This document shows, piece by piece, positions 50,448 through 58,883 of a DNA stretch of 64,000 bases. The notes under the pieces were generated by a model. That model made no database searches, was not told where the DNA came from, and worked only from the letters and a program-made list of their open reading frames with translations. A program made the translations under genes and the position numbers. The stretch comes from Arthrobacter sp. B2a2-09 (GTDB taxonomy: Bacteria > Actinomycetota > Actinomycetes > Actinomycetales > Micrococcaceae), in NCBI RefSeq assembly GCF_027587375.1, contig NZ_JAMXIC010000004.1, forward strand, positions 195,299 to 259,298. The letters are read 5' to 3'. The first letter of the stretch is position 1; each line of letters begins with the position of its first letter.

Positions 50448-52121
50448 TCAGCCTGCGTTGAAGCCGAGCGAGAACCGGAGATTCCGCACGGCGACCCCGT
50501 TGGCGTGGGTCACCTTGATGCTGACGCTCTGCCCCGCAGCAACTGCAGCTGTGTCCGCGCCGTCGCTGCACGTGGTGGCCACCGCCGCGATGGAGCAAGT
50601 TAATGCAGAGGCAGACCCGTTGACGATGACCGTGACGGTCACAGCTGGGCCGCTGGTGACGTTCGCTGTCAGTCCCTTGATGGTTCCGGCGCGAGGCATG
50701 ACAATCGCGGCGTCGGACTCGGCTCCCGCAATGCCCGAGCTGCCGGAAAGGGGCAAGTACCCGGTGGGATCGGCGGGATCGATGAATCTCACGGATCCGG
50801 TGAAGACCGGAGGCGGCCCATCAAGGCCGGCCGCGCCTTGAGCGCCTGTAGCACCGTTTGTACCTGCTGTGCCGTTTGTGCCCGCCGCGCCCTGGGCTCC
50901 AGTTGCGCCTGTGGCACCCGTTGCGCCGGTGGGGCCTTGAGGGCCGATGGGGCCGGCTGGTCCGATAAGGGACTGCCCCGTTCCTGGCCACGTGCCCAGG
51001 AACTTAGGTCCGTACATCTTGTAGTCCGAAAGGTTGAGGTAAAAATCCCCGTCCTTGCCGACACCGGCAGTCGGTGCACCGGCACCGCTGAGGACGCTGT
51101 TGCCGTCGGTTCCTGGAAGCCCGTTGGCGCCGGTGGCTCCCGTATCGCCCTTGATGCCTTGGGCGCCTTGGGCGCCTTGAACACCTTGCGCGCCGGTCGC
51201 GCCTGTGGCTCCTTGGGCGCCGGTTGCGCCTTGGGCGCCGGTGGCACCATCAGCACCGTTTGCGCCTGCGGCCCCGGTGTCGCCTTTGACGCCTTGGGCG
51301 CCGGTCGCGCCTGTGGCTCCTTGGGCGCCGGTTGCGCCTTGGGCGCCGGTGGCACCATCAGCACCGTTTGCGCCTGCGGCCCCGGTGTCGCCTTTGACGC
51401 CTTGGGCGCCGGTCGCGCCTTGAGCGCCGGTGGCACCGTTTGCGCCTGCGGCCCCGGTGTCGCCCTTGAGGCCTTGGGCGCCGGTCGCGCCTGTGGCTCC
51501 TTGCGCGCCGGTGGCACCTGCTGCGCCCTGGGTACCGGTGGCCCCATCAGCACCATTTGCACCGGTTGCTCCGGTGTCGCCTTTGATGCCTTGGGCGCCC
51601 TGGGCGCCGATTGCGCCTGTCGCACCGGTTGCACCAGCAGCTCCAGTGTCACCCTTCGCGCCCGAAGCACCTGTGGCGCCTTGAGATCCAGTGGCACCTG
51701 TGTTGCCAGTAGCTCCCGTCGCGCCAGTAGCTCCCGTCGCGCCAGTGTCACCCTGCGGTCCTTGTGGTCCTGCCGGACCCGGCGCGCCAGTCGGACCGGC
51801 CGGTCCTTGCGCCCCCGTGGCTCCAGTTGTACCCGGTGCGCCGGTGGCGCCCGCTACCGACGCGTTGGCGTCTTTGCCCCAGGAAACTGCCACTGCGCCG
51901 TCGCCGCACGTTTTCTTATCGGTTCCTTGCGAAACCGCGCTGATGGTTCCTTGCTGGGTGTTGAGGCAGGCGCTGAACGTACCAGAATTGGTGCTGCCAT
52001 TGGACGCTGTGCATCCCGTCGCTGCGACGGCAAGCAGCAAACCCAAAGCTGAAAGCTGAATCTTGTGGGATAACGGCGAAAGCCGGACCTGCGAACTGGA
52101 CGCCAAAATAGCAGGACTCAT
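50448..52121 (-). CDS. collagen-like repeat lipoprotein
   Basis: 557 residues from ATG 52121, preceded by AAGGGGG at 6 nt. The signal peptide [15 protein letters not shown] puts a probable lipidated cysteine at 37. After a short domain with two cysteines ([23 protein letters not shown]; about 47-80) come Gly-X-Y repeats, mostly [12 protein letters not shown] and KGDTGA, at about 90-338 and 388-438. They are split by a folded spacer with [19 protein letters not shown]. The final 119 residues ([36 protein letters not shown]) form a beta-rich head. This suggests a surface stalk carrying a trimeric head. It leads a four-gene operon with DUF6916, tail-collar and GNAT genes. Confidence 0.9.
   Translation of the reverse strand: MSPAILASSSQVRLSPLSHKIQLSALGLLLAVAATGCTASNGSTNSGTFSACLNTQQGTISAVSQGTDKKTCGDGAVAVSWGKDANASVAGATGAPGTTGATGAQGPAGPTGAPGPAGPQGPQGDTGATGATGATGATGNTGATGSQGATGASGAKGDTGAAGATGATGAIGAQGAQGIKGDTGATGANGADGATGTQGAAGATGAQGATGATGAQGLKGDTGAAGANGATGAQGATGAQGVKGDTGAAGANGADGATGAQGATGAQGATGATGAQGVKGDTGAAGANGADGATGAQGATGAQGATGATGAQGVQGAQGAQGIKGDTGATGANGLPGTDGNSVLSGAGAPTAGVGKDGDFYLNLSDYKMYGPKFLGTWPGTGQSLIGPAGPIGPQGPTGATGATGATGAQGAAGTNGTAGTNGATGAQGAAGLDGPPPVFTGSVRFIDPADPTGYLPLSGSSGIAGAESDAAIVMPRAGTIKGLTANVTSGPAVTVTVIVNGSASALTCSIAAVATTCSDGADTAAVAAGQSVSIKVTHANGVAVRNLRFSLGFNAG
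51191..51406. repeat. two tandem 108-bp perfect repeats inside the collagen-like gene
   Basis: The block starting at 51191 recurs at 51299 without visible change. Each unit encodes 36 residues of [21 protein letters not shown] sequence. It is part of a longer run of similar 9-bp and 18-bp repeats that also keeps false frames open on the other strand. Confidence 0.85.
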
Positions 52122-52234
52122 CCTGGACCCCCTTGAGACCATGTTGTAGCGAGGAATTCTGCCCCCAGTGCCGGCAGGTGACTGGCTGCCATATTGCAAT
52201 CCCTCGAAGCCCAGTCCATGTGAACAATATCACG

Positions 52235-52263
52235 GAGAATTGCTCTCTTTCAGGGCAATTCTC
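52235..52263. promoter_or_regulatory. inverted repeat between maf and the collagen operon
   Basis: GAGAATTGC, 11 nt, GCAATTCTC: a perfect 9-bp inverted repeat in the 156-bp gap. It lacks a U-run, so it is more likely an operator or leader hairpin of the collagen operon than a terminator for maf. Confidence 0.4.
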
Positions 52264-52277
52264 GCCGCATTACCGCT

Positions 52278-52952
52278 CTATTTTTTCGCCGTCTCGGAGC
52301 CGTCCAGAGTCCAAAGTTCGGTGATTCCAACGTTCGCTTGCCCGAGCAGATCGCGGAGGGTCGAGATCGAGAGCCCGACCACCGCGTGCGGGTCGCCGTC
52401 GACCTTGCGGATGAACGCCCCGCCCAAGCCGTCGATCGTGAACGAACCCGCGCAGTGCAGGGGCTCGCCCGTGGCGATGTAGGCGTCGATGTCGTTCTCG
52501 CTCATCTCCGTGAAGTGGACTTCTGCGCTGGACACGGCGCCGACTGTGGCGCCGGTGCCGTCGGCTGCCTCGCCGTCGTTAACGTCCGCTGCGGTTTCGC
52601 GGCAATCCACCAGCCAGTGCCCGGTGTGGAGGACGCCCTTGGAGCCGCTCATGCGAAGCATCCGTTCCTTGGCCACGTTCACTGAGTACGGCTTGCCGTG
52701 CGATTCGCCGTCGAACTCGAATACGGAATCGCAGCCGATCACCAGGGCCCCCTCGGCGTCGGGCAGGGAAGCGACGGCTTCGGCCTTGGCGCGGGCCAGG
52801 AGGAGTGCGGTGTCATGCGCATCGGTCACGCCATACCGGGCTTGCACGGCGTCCTCGTCCACGTCCGAGATGAGCACCTCGTGGTGGATGCCGGCGTCCG
52901 TGAGGAGTTTGGTGCGGGCGGGGGACTGGGAAGCCAGGATCAATCGGGTCAC
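52278..52952 (-). CDS. maf: Maf family nucleotide pyrophosphatase
   Basis: 224 residues. Maf proteins hydrolyse non-canonical or modified nucleoside triphosphates to monophosphates and are linked to cell-division control. Signatures are LILASQSPARTKLLTDAGI at the start, ISDVDEDAVQARYG near 28, LVIGCDSVFEFDGESHGKP (in part) near 70, VHFTEMSENDIDAYIATGEP (in part) near 145 and DGLGGAFIRKVDGDPHAVVG (in part) near 175. The usual GSYGI-like turn is replaced by CAGSFTIDGLGG. The start is GTG 52952. A Gly/Asp-rich insertion (about 118-135) is not in most family members. Confidence 0.92.
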   Translation of the reverse strand: MTRLILASQSPARTKLLTDAGIHHEVLISDVDEDAVQARYGVTDAHDTALLLARAKAEAVASLPDAEGALVIGCDSVFEFDGESHGKPYSVNVAKERMLRMSGSKGVLHTGHWLVDCRETAADVNDGEAADGTGATVGAVSSAEVHFTEMSENDIDAYIATGEPLHCAGSFTIDGLGGAFIRKVDGDPHAVVGLSISTLRDLLGQANVGITELWTLDGSETAKK

Positions 52953-52982
52953 GGCTCAAGCGTAGTACGCGGCGCCCCCTCC

Positions 52983-53236
52983 GACGCTCGCTCACTTATA
53001 GCCCCAAATCCCCCGACGCTCGCTCACTTATGTGGGTGTTTGGCCGGACGCTCGCTCACTTATGCCGCCCATGCGGTGAACGCTCCTGCAGACATGACCC
53101 CAGGGTGGACATGTCCCTTGAATTCAGGTGAGCGAGCGTTCGGGGAAAGGGCCCCATAGGTGAGCGAGCGTTTGGGGAAAGGGCCCCATAGGTGAGCGAG
53201 GGTTTGGGGAAAGTGCGTTGAAAGTGAGCGGGCGTC
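52983..53236. repeat. inverted array of 32-bp-period repeats
   Basis: GACGCTCGCTCACTTAT occurs at 52983, 53015 and 53047. The opposite-strand form GTGAGCGAGCGTT (with small changes) occurs at 53128, 53160, 53192 and 53224. Within each arm the period is exactly 32 bp. A non-repeated centre of about 65 bp (53064-53127) separates the arms. Right-arm units share GGGGAAAGGGCCCCATAG; left-arm spacers differ. No gene is credible in this 340-bp gap between maf and the MMPL gene. Confidence 0.85.
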
Positions 53237-53292
53237 GGTCCTGAACGCAGAACCGACGCCCGCTCCGGGCGCATTGGAACAAAAGCAGACCC

Positions 53293-55815
53293 TTAGTGGA
53301 CCAGCTCCTTGGCCCCGCCTGCCGCCGTCGTGCGCTGCAGCTTGGCACCCTCGACGTCGACGTCGGGCAGGATCCGGGACAGCCAGCGCGGCAGCCACCA
53401 GGCTTTTTCGCCCAACAGGTACATCACGGCCGGAACAATGGTCATCCGCACCACGAACGCATCCACGAGCACGCCGAACGCCATCGCGAAACCGAGCGGC
53501 CGGACCATGGTCAGGTGGCTGAAGATGAAGCCGGCAAACACGCTGACCATGATGATGGCGGCGGCCGTGACCACAGCTGCGGCATGGCTGAAGCCGCTTC
53601 GGACCGCCTGCTTCGCGTTCTCCCCGTGCATGAACGATTCGCGCATGCCCGAGGTGATAAACACCTGGTAGTCCATGGCCAGGCCGAACAGCACACCAAT
53701 CAGGATGATCGGCAGGAAGCTCAGCACGGCTCCGGGATTGGGCACGTCGAACACGGTACCCAGCCAGCCCCACTGGTATACGGCCACCACTGCGCCAAAG
53801 GCTGCCGCGAGCGAGAGCAGGAAGCCGCCGGTGGCGAGCAGCGGGACGACGATCGAGCGGAACACCAGCAGCAGGAGGACCAGCGAGAGCCCGACGACGA
53901 TCGCCAAGTATGGCGGCAACGCGGCACCGAGCTTCGCGGAGACGTCGATGTTGCCGGCTGTTTGCCCCGTCAGCCCGATGGTGGCGCCCGTGGTTTGCTG
54001 GATTTCCGAACCCTTCGCACGCAGTTCCGAGACCACCTGGACGGTACTGGCGCTCGCGGGCCCGTCCTTGGGGATGACCTGGAAAACGGCAGTGCGGTGA
54101 TCCTGGCTGAGGGCCACCGGAACGGCTGCCACGACGTTGTCGACGCTGCGCAGTTTGTCCGCGACGTCGAACTGCTTGGTCTTGGCCTGGTCGTCACTGA
54201 GGCCGGACGGGAACGTGCCGACAACCACTATGGGACCGGTCATGCCTTCGCCGAAGCTCGTGCGGGTGAGGTCGTAGGCCTTGAACGCTTGCGAATCCAC
54301 GGGTTCCGAACCGCCGTCGGGCAGAGCGAGGCGCAGCTGGGAGGCCGGGAGGGCCAGCACTCCGAGCAGCACGACGCCGGCAAGCAGCGAGACCACCGGA
54401 TGCCGGGTCACCAGCCCGCCCCAACCACCGCTGCTCCGGCGCTGGTCCTCGGCGCGGTCCGCAGAGGCGTGGTCCGGCTCCGCGTTGTGGCGCTCTGCCT
54501 TGGCCCAAGCCCGCTTGGAAATCAGCTTGCGGCCCACTAGCGAGAGGACTGCCGGAGTCAGCGTGAGGGAGACGACGACGGCGACTGCCACGGTCGCCGC
54601 GGCCGACAGGCCCATGACGGCCAGGAACGGGAGCCCCGGAACCACCAGTGCGGCAAGCGCGATGACGACAGTGAGGCCGGCGAAGAGGACGGCGTTGCCC
54701 GAGGTACCGGTGGCAAGAGCCACTGATTCCTCCGCGTCCATCCCCGAAAGCAATTGGCCGCGGTGGCGGTTGACGATGAAGAGCGAATAATCGATTCCGA
54801 CGGCGAGGCCCAGCATGAGCGCGAGCATCGGGGAAATGGAACTCATGTCAATGACACCGGTGAGGGCAATGGTTCCGCCGACGCCCACGGCCACGCCAAT
54901 GATCGCCATGAGGAGGGGGAGGCCCGCGGCGACGAGCGTTCCCAGCATCACGATGAGGGCGATGGCCGCCACGGCGATGCCGATGATTTCCGAGACACCG
55001 AACAATTGGGAGACGTCCTCGGTGATTTCCTTGCTAGCCAGGGCTGTGACACCTGCCGAGGAGACTCCGTGGACAATGTCCTGGACTTGCTGCCGGACGG
55101 CGGGGGTCAGGCCGTTGATGGAGGTCTTGAACTGGACCTGGGCGATCGCCGCTTTACCGTCTTCGGAGACGAAACGCATGCCTTGGGAAGCTGTCACCTG
55201 GCGTTTGGCCAACGCAAGGGCAGCGGCACCATCAGTGGCTTGCTTCTGGCCGGCATCAAGCTTTTGGCGCCCGGCCAGCAGCTCGGCCTTCTGCGGGGCA
55301 AGTTGGGCCTGGATCTGCGCAGCGGGCATGCCCGCAGTGGTCATTTGCTGCTCGGCGGCCTTGAGTTGGGCATCACCCGCGTCGAGCGTGGCCCGGGCCT
55401 TGTCCAACTCAGCCTGCCCGGCGGCCGCTTTCTGTTCCCCGGCAGCAAGATCGGACGGTGCCTTGTCCAACGTGGCTTGGGTTGTGAAGGGGTTGACCGT
55501 GGACTGCACGTCCGGCAGTTTTTCGAGCTGAGCGAGGGCCGACGCAATGGCGTCCTTGCCGGCTTGGTTGAATCCGGCGTCGCCGGCTTCGAAGACGATT
55601 CCCGCGGAACCACCCGAGGACGCCGGAAGGTCCTTCTTGAGCTTGTCCAGCATCTGCTGGGTCTCGGTGCCGGGGATCTGGAAGTTGTTGGACATGGTGC
55701 CGTGGAAGGCGGCCGCGGAGCCGCCGACGGCCACAAGCACGGCTAGCCAGAGGGAGATCACCAGCCAGCGGTGACGGTAGGAGAACTTGCCAAGACGGTA
55801 GAGCAGGAGTGCCAT
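53293..55815 (-). CDS. MMPL family RND-type transporter
   Basis: 840 residues, 12 predicted helices in two halves. The N-terminal half has YRHRWLVISLWLAVLVAVGG (in part), then a large outer loop (about 40-240) with coiled-coil content (AAGEQKAAAGQAELDKARAT, LLAGRQKLDAGQKQ). The helix block near 265-420 includes LMLGLAVGIDYSLFIVNRHR (in part). The second half mirrors it, with IILIGVLFGLAMDYQVFITS (in part) near 700 followed by GMRESF. The aspartate-tyrosine pairs in both (GIDYSLF, AMDYQVF) are the proton-relay residues of MMPL proteins. It is an exporter of lipids or drugs; the TetR-type gene just upstream probably represses it. Confidence 0.92.
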   Translation of the reverse strand: MALLLYRLGKFSYRHRWLVISLWLAVLVAVGGSAAAFHGTMSNNFQIPGTETQQMLDKLKKDLPASSGGSAGIVFEAGDAGFNQAGKDAIASALAQLEKLPDVQSTVNPFTTQATLDKAPSDLAAGEQKAAAGQAELDKARATLDAGDAQLKAAEQQMTTAGMPAAQIQAQLAPQKAELLAGRQKLDAGQKQATDGAAALALAKRQVTASQGMRFVSEDGKAAIAQVQFKTSINGLTPAVRQQVQDIVHGVSSAGVTALASKEITEDVSQLFGVSEIIGIAVAAIALIVMLGTLVAAGLPLLMAIIGVAVGVGGTIALTGVIDMSSISPMLALMLGLAVGIDYSLFIVNRHRGQLLSGMDAEESVALATGTSGNAVLFAGLTVVIALAALVVPGLPFLAVMGLSAAATVAVAVVVSLTLTPAVLSLVGRKLISKRAWAKAERHNAEPDHASADRAEDQRRSSGGWGGLVTRHPVVSLLAGVVLLGVLALPASQLRLALPDGGSEPVDSQAFKAYDLTRTSFGEGMTGPIVVVGTFPSGLSDDQAKTKQFDVADKLRSVDNVVAAVPVALSQDHRTAVFQVIPKDGPASASTVQVVSELRAKGSEIQQTTGATIGLTGQTAGNIDVSAKLGAALPPYLAIVVGLSLVLLLLVFRSIVVPLLATGGFLLSLAAAFGAVVAVYQWGWLGTVFDVPNPGAVLSFLPIILIGVLFGLAMDYQVFITSGMRESFMHGENAKQAVRSGFSHAAAVVTAAAIIMVSVFAGFIFSHLTMVRPLGFAMAFGVLVDAFVVRMTIVPAVMYLLGEKAWWLPRWLSRILPDVDVEGAKLQRTTAAGGAKELVH

Positions 55816-55841
55816 ATCGGAACCGATCTGTCGGTGTGTGG

Positions 55842-56546
55842 TTATGCCGAGTGTTGGGGGTCTGCCCCCGGCTGTGTGCCGTGCGATGCCGGGTTTTGAA
55901 CCGGCCCAGGGCTGTGAGCGGCGGGTGCCGTGAAGCCCGAACCGAGCAGGCCAATTGCGTCGATCAAGTGCTGCCGCAAGCTCGCCAGGGATTCAGGGGA
56001 AAGATCCGGGCCGTGTTGTTCGAACCAGACGCTCATGGCCGCCTTGCCGCACGAAATGATGGACCCGGCCAAGGCCCGCAAATAGAGCTCATTGACATCC
56101 GGGCCTAGGCGATGACGGGCGGCCTCGATGATCTGCGTGGTGCAGTGGTCCCAGGCTTCGAGTTCGGAACGGACCAGGGCCCGGTTGTCGTGGGTCAGGC
56201 TGAAGAGCTCGGCCATGGGGGAGACCGTCATAGGGTCAGCCAGCGCCATGAGGGCGGCCCGGGCGGAATCGAGGATGGGTTCGTCCGAAGGGCGCAATCG
56301 GAACTGTTCCAGGGCATGGTCCAGGAAACCTTCGGTCACGGAGGCCAAAGCGGCTTCGAGGCTGGGGAAGTAGTTGAAGAAGGTGCGCCGGGATACGCCG
56401 GCCCCTTCCGCGATGTCTTCCACGGTGAAATTGCCAACGCCCCTGCTGCGCAACATGGCGAGGGCTGCGTCCGCGATCGCTTGGCGGGTGGCCAGTTTGT
56501 TTTGTTCCCGGCGCGAGGGGAGGGCGGTGGTGTCGGAAGTTGTCAC
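55842..56546 (-). CDS. TetR/AcrR family transcriptional regulator
   Basis: 234 residues. The N-terminal helix-turn-helix is clear: TRQAIADAALAMLRSRGVGN, FTVEDIAEGAGVSRRTFFNYF (in part) at about 19-65. The C-terminal ligand domain is helical and ends in a proline/serine-rich tail. The start is GTG 56546. A perfect inverted repeat lies 13 nt upstream (56559-56574), so it probably represses itself and the MMPL gene, which begins 26 bp after its stop. The inducer is unknown. Confidence 0.9.
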   Translation of the reverse strand: MTTSDTTALPSRREQNKLATRQAIADAALAMLRSRGVGNFTVEDIAEGAGVSRRTFFNYFPSLEAALASVTEGFLDHALEQFRLRPSDEPILDSARAALMALADPMTVSPMAELFSLTHDNRALVRSELEAWDHCTTQIIEAARHRLGPDVNELYLRALAGSIISCGKAAMSVWFEQHGPDLSPESLASLRQHLIDAIGLLGSGFTAPAAHSPGPVQNPASHGTQPGADPQHSA

Positions 56547-56558
56547 GTATTTACACTA

Positions 56559-56574
56559 AGTGCAACTTTGCACT
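56559..56574. promoter_or_regulatory. probable TetR operator
   Basis: AGTGCAA-CT-TTGCACT, a perfect 16-bp inverted repeat 13 nt before the tetR-type start codon. It is flanked by a further TTACACTA. Size and place fit autoregulation of the tetR-MMPL unit. Confidence 0.55.
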
Positions 56575-56608
56575 CCGGGCAAGTTAAATCTCCGGAGCAC
56601 CAAAGCGA

Positions 56609-56640
56609 ACGGCCGGCGACGCTTGTGCGTCGCCGGCCGT
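56609..56640. terminator. terminator of ybjQ-like gene
   Basis: A perfect 14-bp stem, ACGGCCGGCGACGC with GCGTCGCCGGCCGT, and a 4-nt loop, 11 bp past the ybjQ-like stop. The following minus-strand sequence is T-rich (TTCGCTTTGG). Confidence 0.75.
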
Positions 56641-56651
56641 TGTCGTCCGCC

Positions 56652-57137
56652 TTACTGCTGGAAAGGCTGTTGGGGAGAGTGCTGAGCGGGGAACTGTCCG
56701 GGCGCTGGCGGTGCCGTTTGTCCCTGCGGTGCCGCCGGCGTCGTGGGCTGGGCGGACTGCTGGGCTGCGGCGCTGGTCAGGTAGATCGACTGGCCTGTGG
56801 CGCCGGGCTCGCCTTCGCCCAGGGGGATGGCGAACACCGCAGTGCCGTAGGCGCACACTTCGGTCCAGTTGCCTCCCATCTCGGACGTGTCGAAGCGCAT
56901 GGCGACGATTGCGTTCGCGCCGCGCTGCTGTGCCTCGTTGACCATGCGGGCCATGACTTCCTGGCGGCTTTCATAGAGGGCCTTGGTCATTTCGGGCAGT
57001 TCGCCGCCGCCGAGGGAGCGGAAACCGGCCATCATTTGGGAGCCGAGATCCCGTGAGCGGACGGTGAGGCCCATGACTTCGCCGAAGACGGCGTCGATCC
57101 TGTGGCCCGGAATCTTGTTTGAGGTGACTATCAGCAT
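56652..57137 (-). CDS. YbjQ/UPF0145 family protein
   Basis: 161 residues. The first 105 match the YbjQ heavy-metal-binding-like fold: MLIVTSNKIPGHRIDAVFGE, MGLTVRSRDLG, YESRQEVMARMVNEAQQRGA (in part), NAIVAMRFDTSEMGG and EVCAYGTAVFAIPL. The remainder is a Gln/Pro/Ala-rich tail (QGQTAPPAPGQFPAQHSPQQ), probably disordered. YbjQ oligomers have no firmly known role. The gene stands alone between two hairpins (56609 and 57181), so it is probably a single-gene transcript. Confidence 0.88.
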   Translation of the reverse strand: MLIVTSNKIPGHRIDAVFGEVMGLTVRSRDLGSQMMAGFRSLGGGELPEMTKALYESRQEVMARMVNEAQQRGANAIVAMRFDTSEMGGNWTEVCAYGTAVFAIPLGEGEPGATGQSIYLTSAAAQQSAQPTTPAAPQGQTAPPAPGQFPAQHSPQQPFQQ

Positions 57138-57180
57138 GGACAGAGCCTATCCAGAATTGACCGTTTCCCACGGTTAAATG

Positions 57181-57214
57181 GACAAATCCCCAGGGCATTC
57201 CCCGGGGATTTGTC
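57181..57214 (-). terminator. terminator of the dicarboxylate symporter gene
   Basis: A perfect 11-bp stem (GACAAATCCCC with GGGGATTTGTC) and 12-nt loop, 20 bp after the symporter stop. The U-run is weak. Confidence 0.6.
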
Positions 57215-57234
57215 GTTGCGATGGTGAGCCGCCG

Positions 57235-58653
57235 TTAGGCCTTGGCGTCAGCGAGCTCGCGAGTATCCTCGGATGCCTCCGGAGACGCAGACTCAGTCTC
57301 GTCCGCGAACGCCGTTCCCTTGCGGGGCGCGTTGTAGAGCGATTCGTCCAGGATTCCCTGCCGTTTGGCGACGATGGCCGGAACGAGCGCCTGTCCTGCC
57401 ACGTTGACGGCCGTGCGGCCCATGTCCAGGATGGGGTCGATCGCCAGGAGGAGCCCGACGCCGGCAAGCGGCAGTCCCAGCGTGGACAGGGTGAGCGTGA
57501 GCATGACGACGGCGCCCGTAGTACCTGCTGTTGCCGCGGAGCCAAGGACCGAAACAACTACGATCAGCAGGTATTGACTGAAGTCCAGGTTGATGCCGAA
57601 GAACTGGGCGACGAAGATCGCTGCAACGGCCGGGTAGATGGCAGCGCAACCGTCCATCTTGGTGGTGGCGCCGAGCGGCACGGCGAAGGATGCGTATCCC
57701 TGGGGAACTCCGAGGTTGCGTTCGGTGACGCGCTGCGTGAGCGGCAGCGTGCCGATCGAGGAACGCGAGACGAACGCCAGCTGCACGGCGGGCCACACGC
57801 CCGAGAAGTACTGCTTGACAGACAGTCCATGGGTCTTGACCAGGATGGGGTAGACGACGAAGAGCACCAGGGCGAGGCCTGCGTAGATGGCCACCGTGAA
57901 CTTGCCGAGCGAACCAATCGTGTCCCAACCGTAGACGGCCACAGCGTTGCCGATCAGGCCGATGGTGCCCAGCGGGGCGATGCGGATGATCCACCAGAGG
58001 ACCTTCTGGATGACGGCCAGGGCGGAAGCGTTGAGGTTCAGGAACGGTTCGGCCTGCTTGCCGACCTTGAGGGCTGCGACGCCGACGGCGATGGCGATCA
58101 CCAGGATCTGCAGCACGTTGAAGGTGATCGAAGTGCTGGCGACGCCGTCCGTGACGGTAGTGCTGCCGCCAATGCCCAGGAAATTCTTGGGGAAGAGGCC
58201 GGTGAGGAACGCCCACCAGTCGCCGGTCTTCCCGGCGTACTCGGCCTTCTTGGTGATGCCCGTCCCGGAGCCCGGCTGCAAGAGCACTCCAAGTCCGATG
58301 CCGATCATCACGGCGATGAGCGAGGTGATAGCGAACCAGAGCAAGGTGTTCCACGCCAGTTTCGCCGCATTGGACACTTGGCGGAGGTTCGCGATGGAAC
58401 TCACCACTGCGGTGAAGATCAAGGGCACGACGGCGGTCTGCAACAGCGAGACGTAGCTTGAGCCGATGGTCTGCAGCGTAGCGCCGAGCCCGTTGGGAGC
58501 CTTCGTGGTGCTGCCGGTGGCTTTGGCCAGAAGACCGAGGGCCAGGCCGATCACCAGGGCCGCGATGATCTGGACGCCGAAGGACGTTGCCCACTTGGGA
58601 AGCCGGGACGAGGTCTTTCCGGCGGAAGTCAAAGTGTTGGATGAATTGCTCAC
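57235..58653 (-). CDS. dicarboxylate/amino acid:cation symporter (DAACS)
   Basis: 472 residues of the GltP/DctA family, importing glutamate, aspartate or C4-dicarboxylates with H+ or Na+. Signature regions are LLQTAVVPLIFTAVVSSIAN (in part) near 70, FVSRSSIGTLPLTQR near 295 (the serine-rich hairpin loop HP1), VPLGATTKMDGCAAIYPAVA (in part) near 330, and DPILDMGRTAVNVAGQAL near 410 (the NMxGT/substrate-binding aspartate-arginine helix). It has eight helices plus two re-entrant hairpins. The C-terminal 45 residues are acidic and soluble. The start is GTG 58653 with a weak ribosome-binding site. Confidence 0.92.
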   Translation of the reverse strand: MSNSSNTLTSAGKTSSRLPKWATSFGVQIIAALVIGLALGLLAKATGSTTKAPNGLGATLQTIGSSYVSLLQTAVVPLIFTAVVSSIANLRQVSNAAKLAWNTLLWFAITSLIAVMIGIGLGVLLQPGSGTGITKKAEYAGKTGDWWAFLTGLFPKNFLGIGGSTTVTDGVASTSITFNVLQILVIAIAVGVAALKVGKQAEPFLNLNASALAVIQKVLWWIIRIAPLGTIGLIGNAVAVYGWDTIGSLGKFTVAIYAGLALVLFVVYPILVKTHGLSVKQYFSGVWPAVQLAFVSRSSIGTLPLTQRVTERNLGVPQGYASFAVPLGATTKMDGCAAIYPAVAAIFVAQFFGINLDFSQYLLIVVVSVLGSAATAGTTGAVVMLTLTLSTLGLPLAGVGLLLAIDPILDMGRTAVNVAGQALVPAIVAKRQGILDESLYNAPRKGTAFADETESASPEASEDTRELADAKA

Positions 58654-58702
58654 CGGAACAAACTAGGCCCCGACAAATACCACCGCGACCCGACGTTGAG
58701 AA

Positions 58703-58730
58703 ATGTTACGAGAACAATTCCGACCAACAA
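58703..58730 (-). promoter_or_regulatory. candidate promoter of the DAACS gene
   Basis: On the minus strand TTGTTG, 16 bp, TAACAT, about 50 bp upstream of the GTG start, within a locally AT-rich stretch. Confidence 0.35.
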
Positions 58731-58817
58731 TCAAACAAGCCCACGAATTCGCCGCCGATCCACCCATTTATGAAGTTATTCCCGGACGGAATGTGGGGAA
58801 TGTCTCCTGCGGCTTGA

Positions 58818-58883
58818 CCCATCTACCTCGCATTTGTTGTCGTTTTGAAGGCTCAAAACGACAACAAATGCGAGTCAGTTGGG
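58818..58883 (-). repeat. 66-bp palindromic element, copy 3
   Basis: Inner arms CTCGCATTTGTTGTCGTTTT and its exact complement pair over 22 bp; the outer left end has decayed (ATCTAC in place of AACTGA). It directly follows the stop codon of the DUF885 gene. Confidence 0.9.

Noticed and set aside
50838..52052. Plus-strand open frame of 404 codons opposite the collagen-like gene
   Set aside because: Cys/Gly/Ala repeats arise from reading the Gly-X-Y codon repeats backwards; the lipoprotein frame has a signal peptide and ribosome-binding site.
52983..53236. CRISPR array
   Set aside because: Units are 13-17 bp, occur in both orientations, spacers are short and partly identical, and no cas gene is near.
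53060..53773. Minus-strand frame across the repeat array with repeated LTYGALSPNARSP-like peptides
   Set aside because: The peptide repeats come from the 32-bp DNA repeats; the frame then runs as a shadow into the MMPL gene and has no start signal.
53296..54540. Plus-strand open frame of 414 codons opposite the MMPL gene
   Set aside because: His/Glu/Arg-rich shadow composition with no domain; the minus-strand frame is a clear MMPL transporter.
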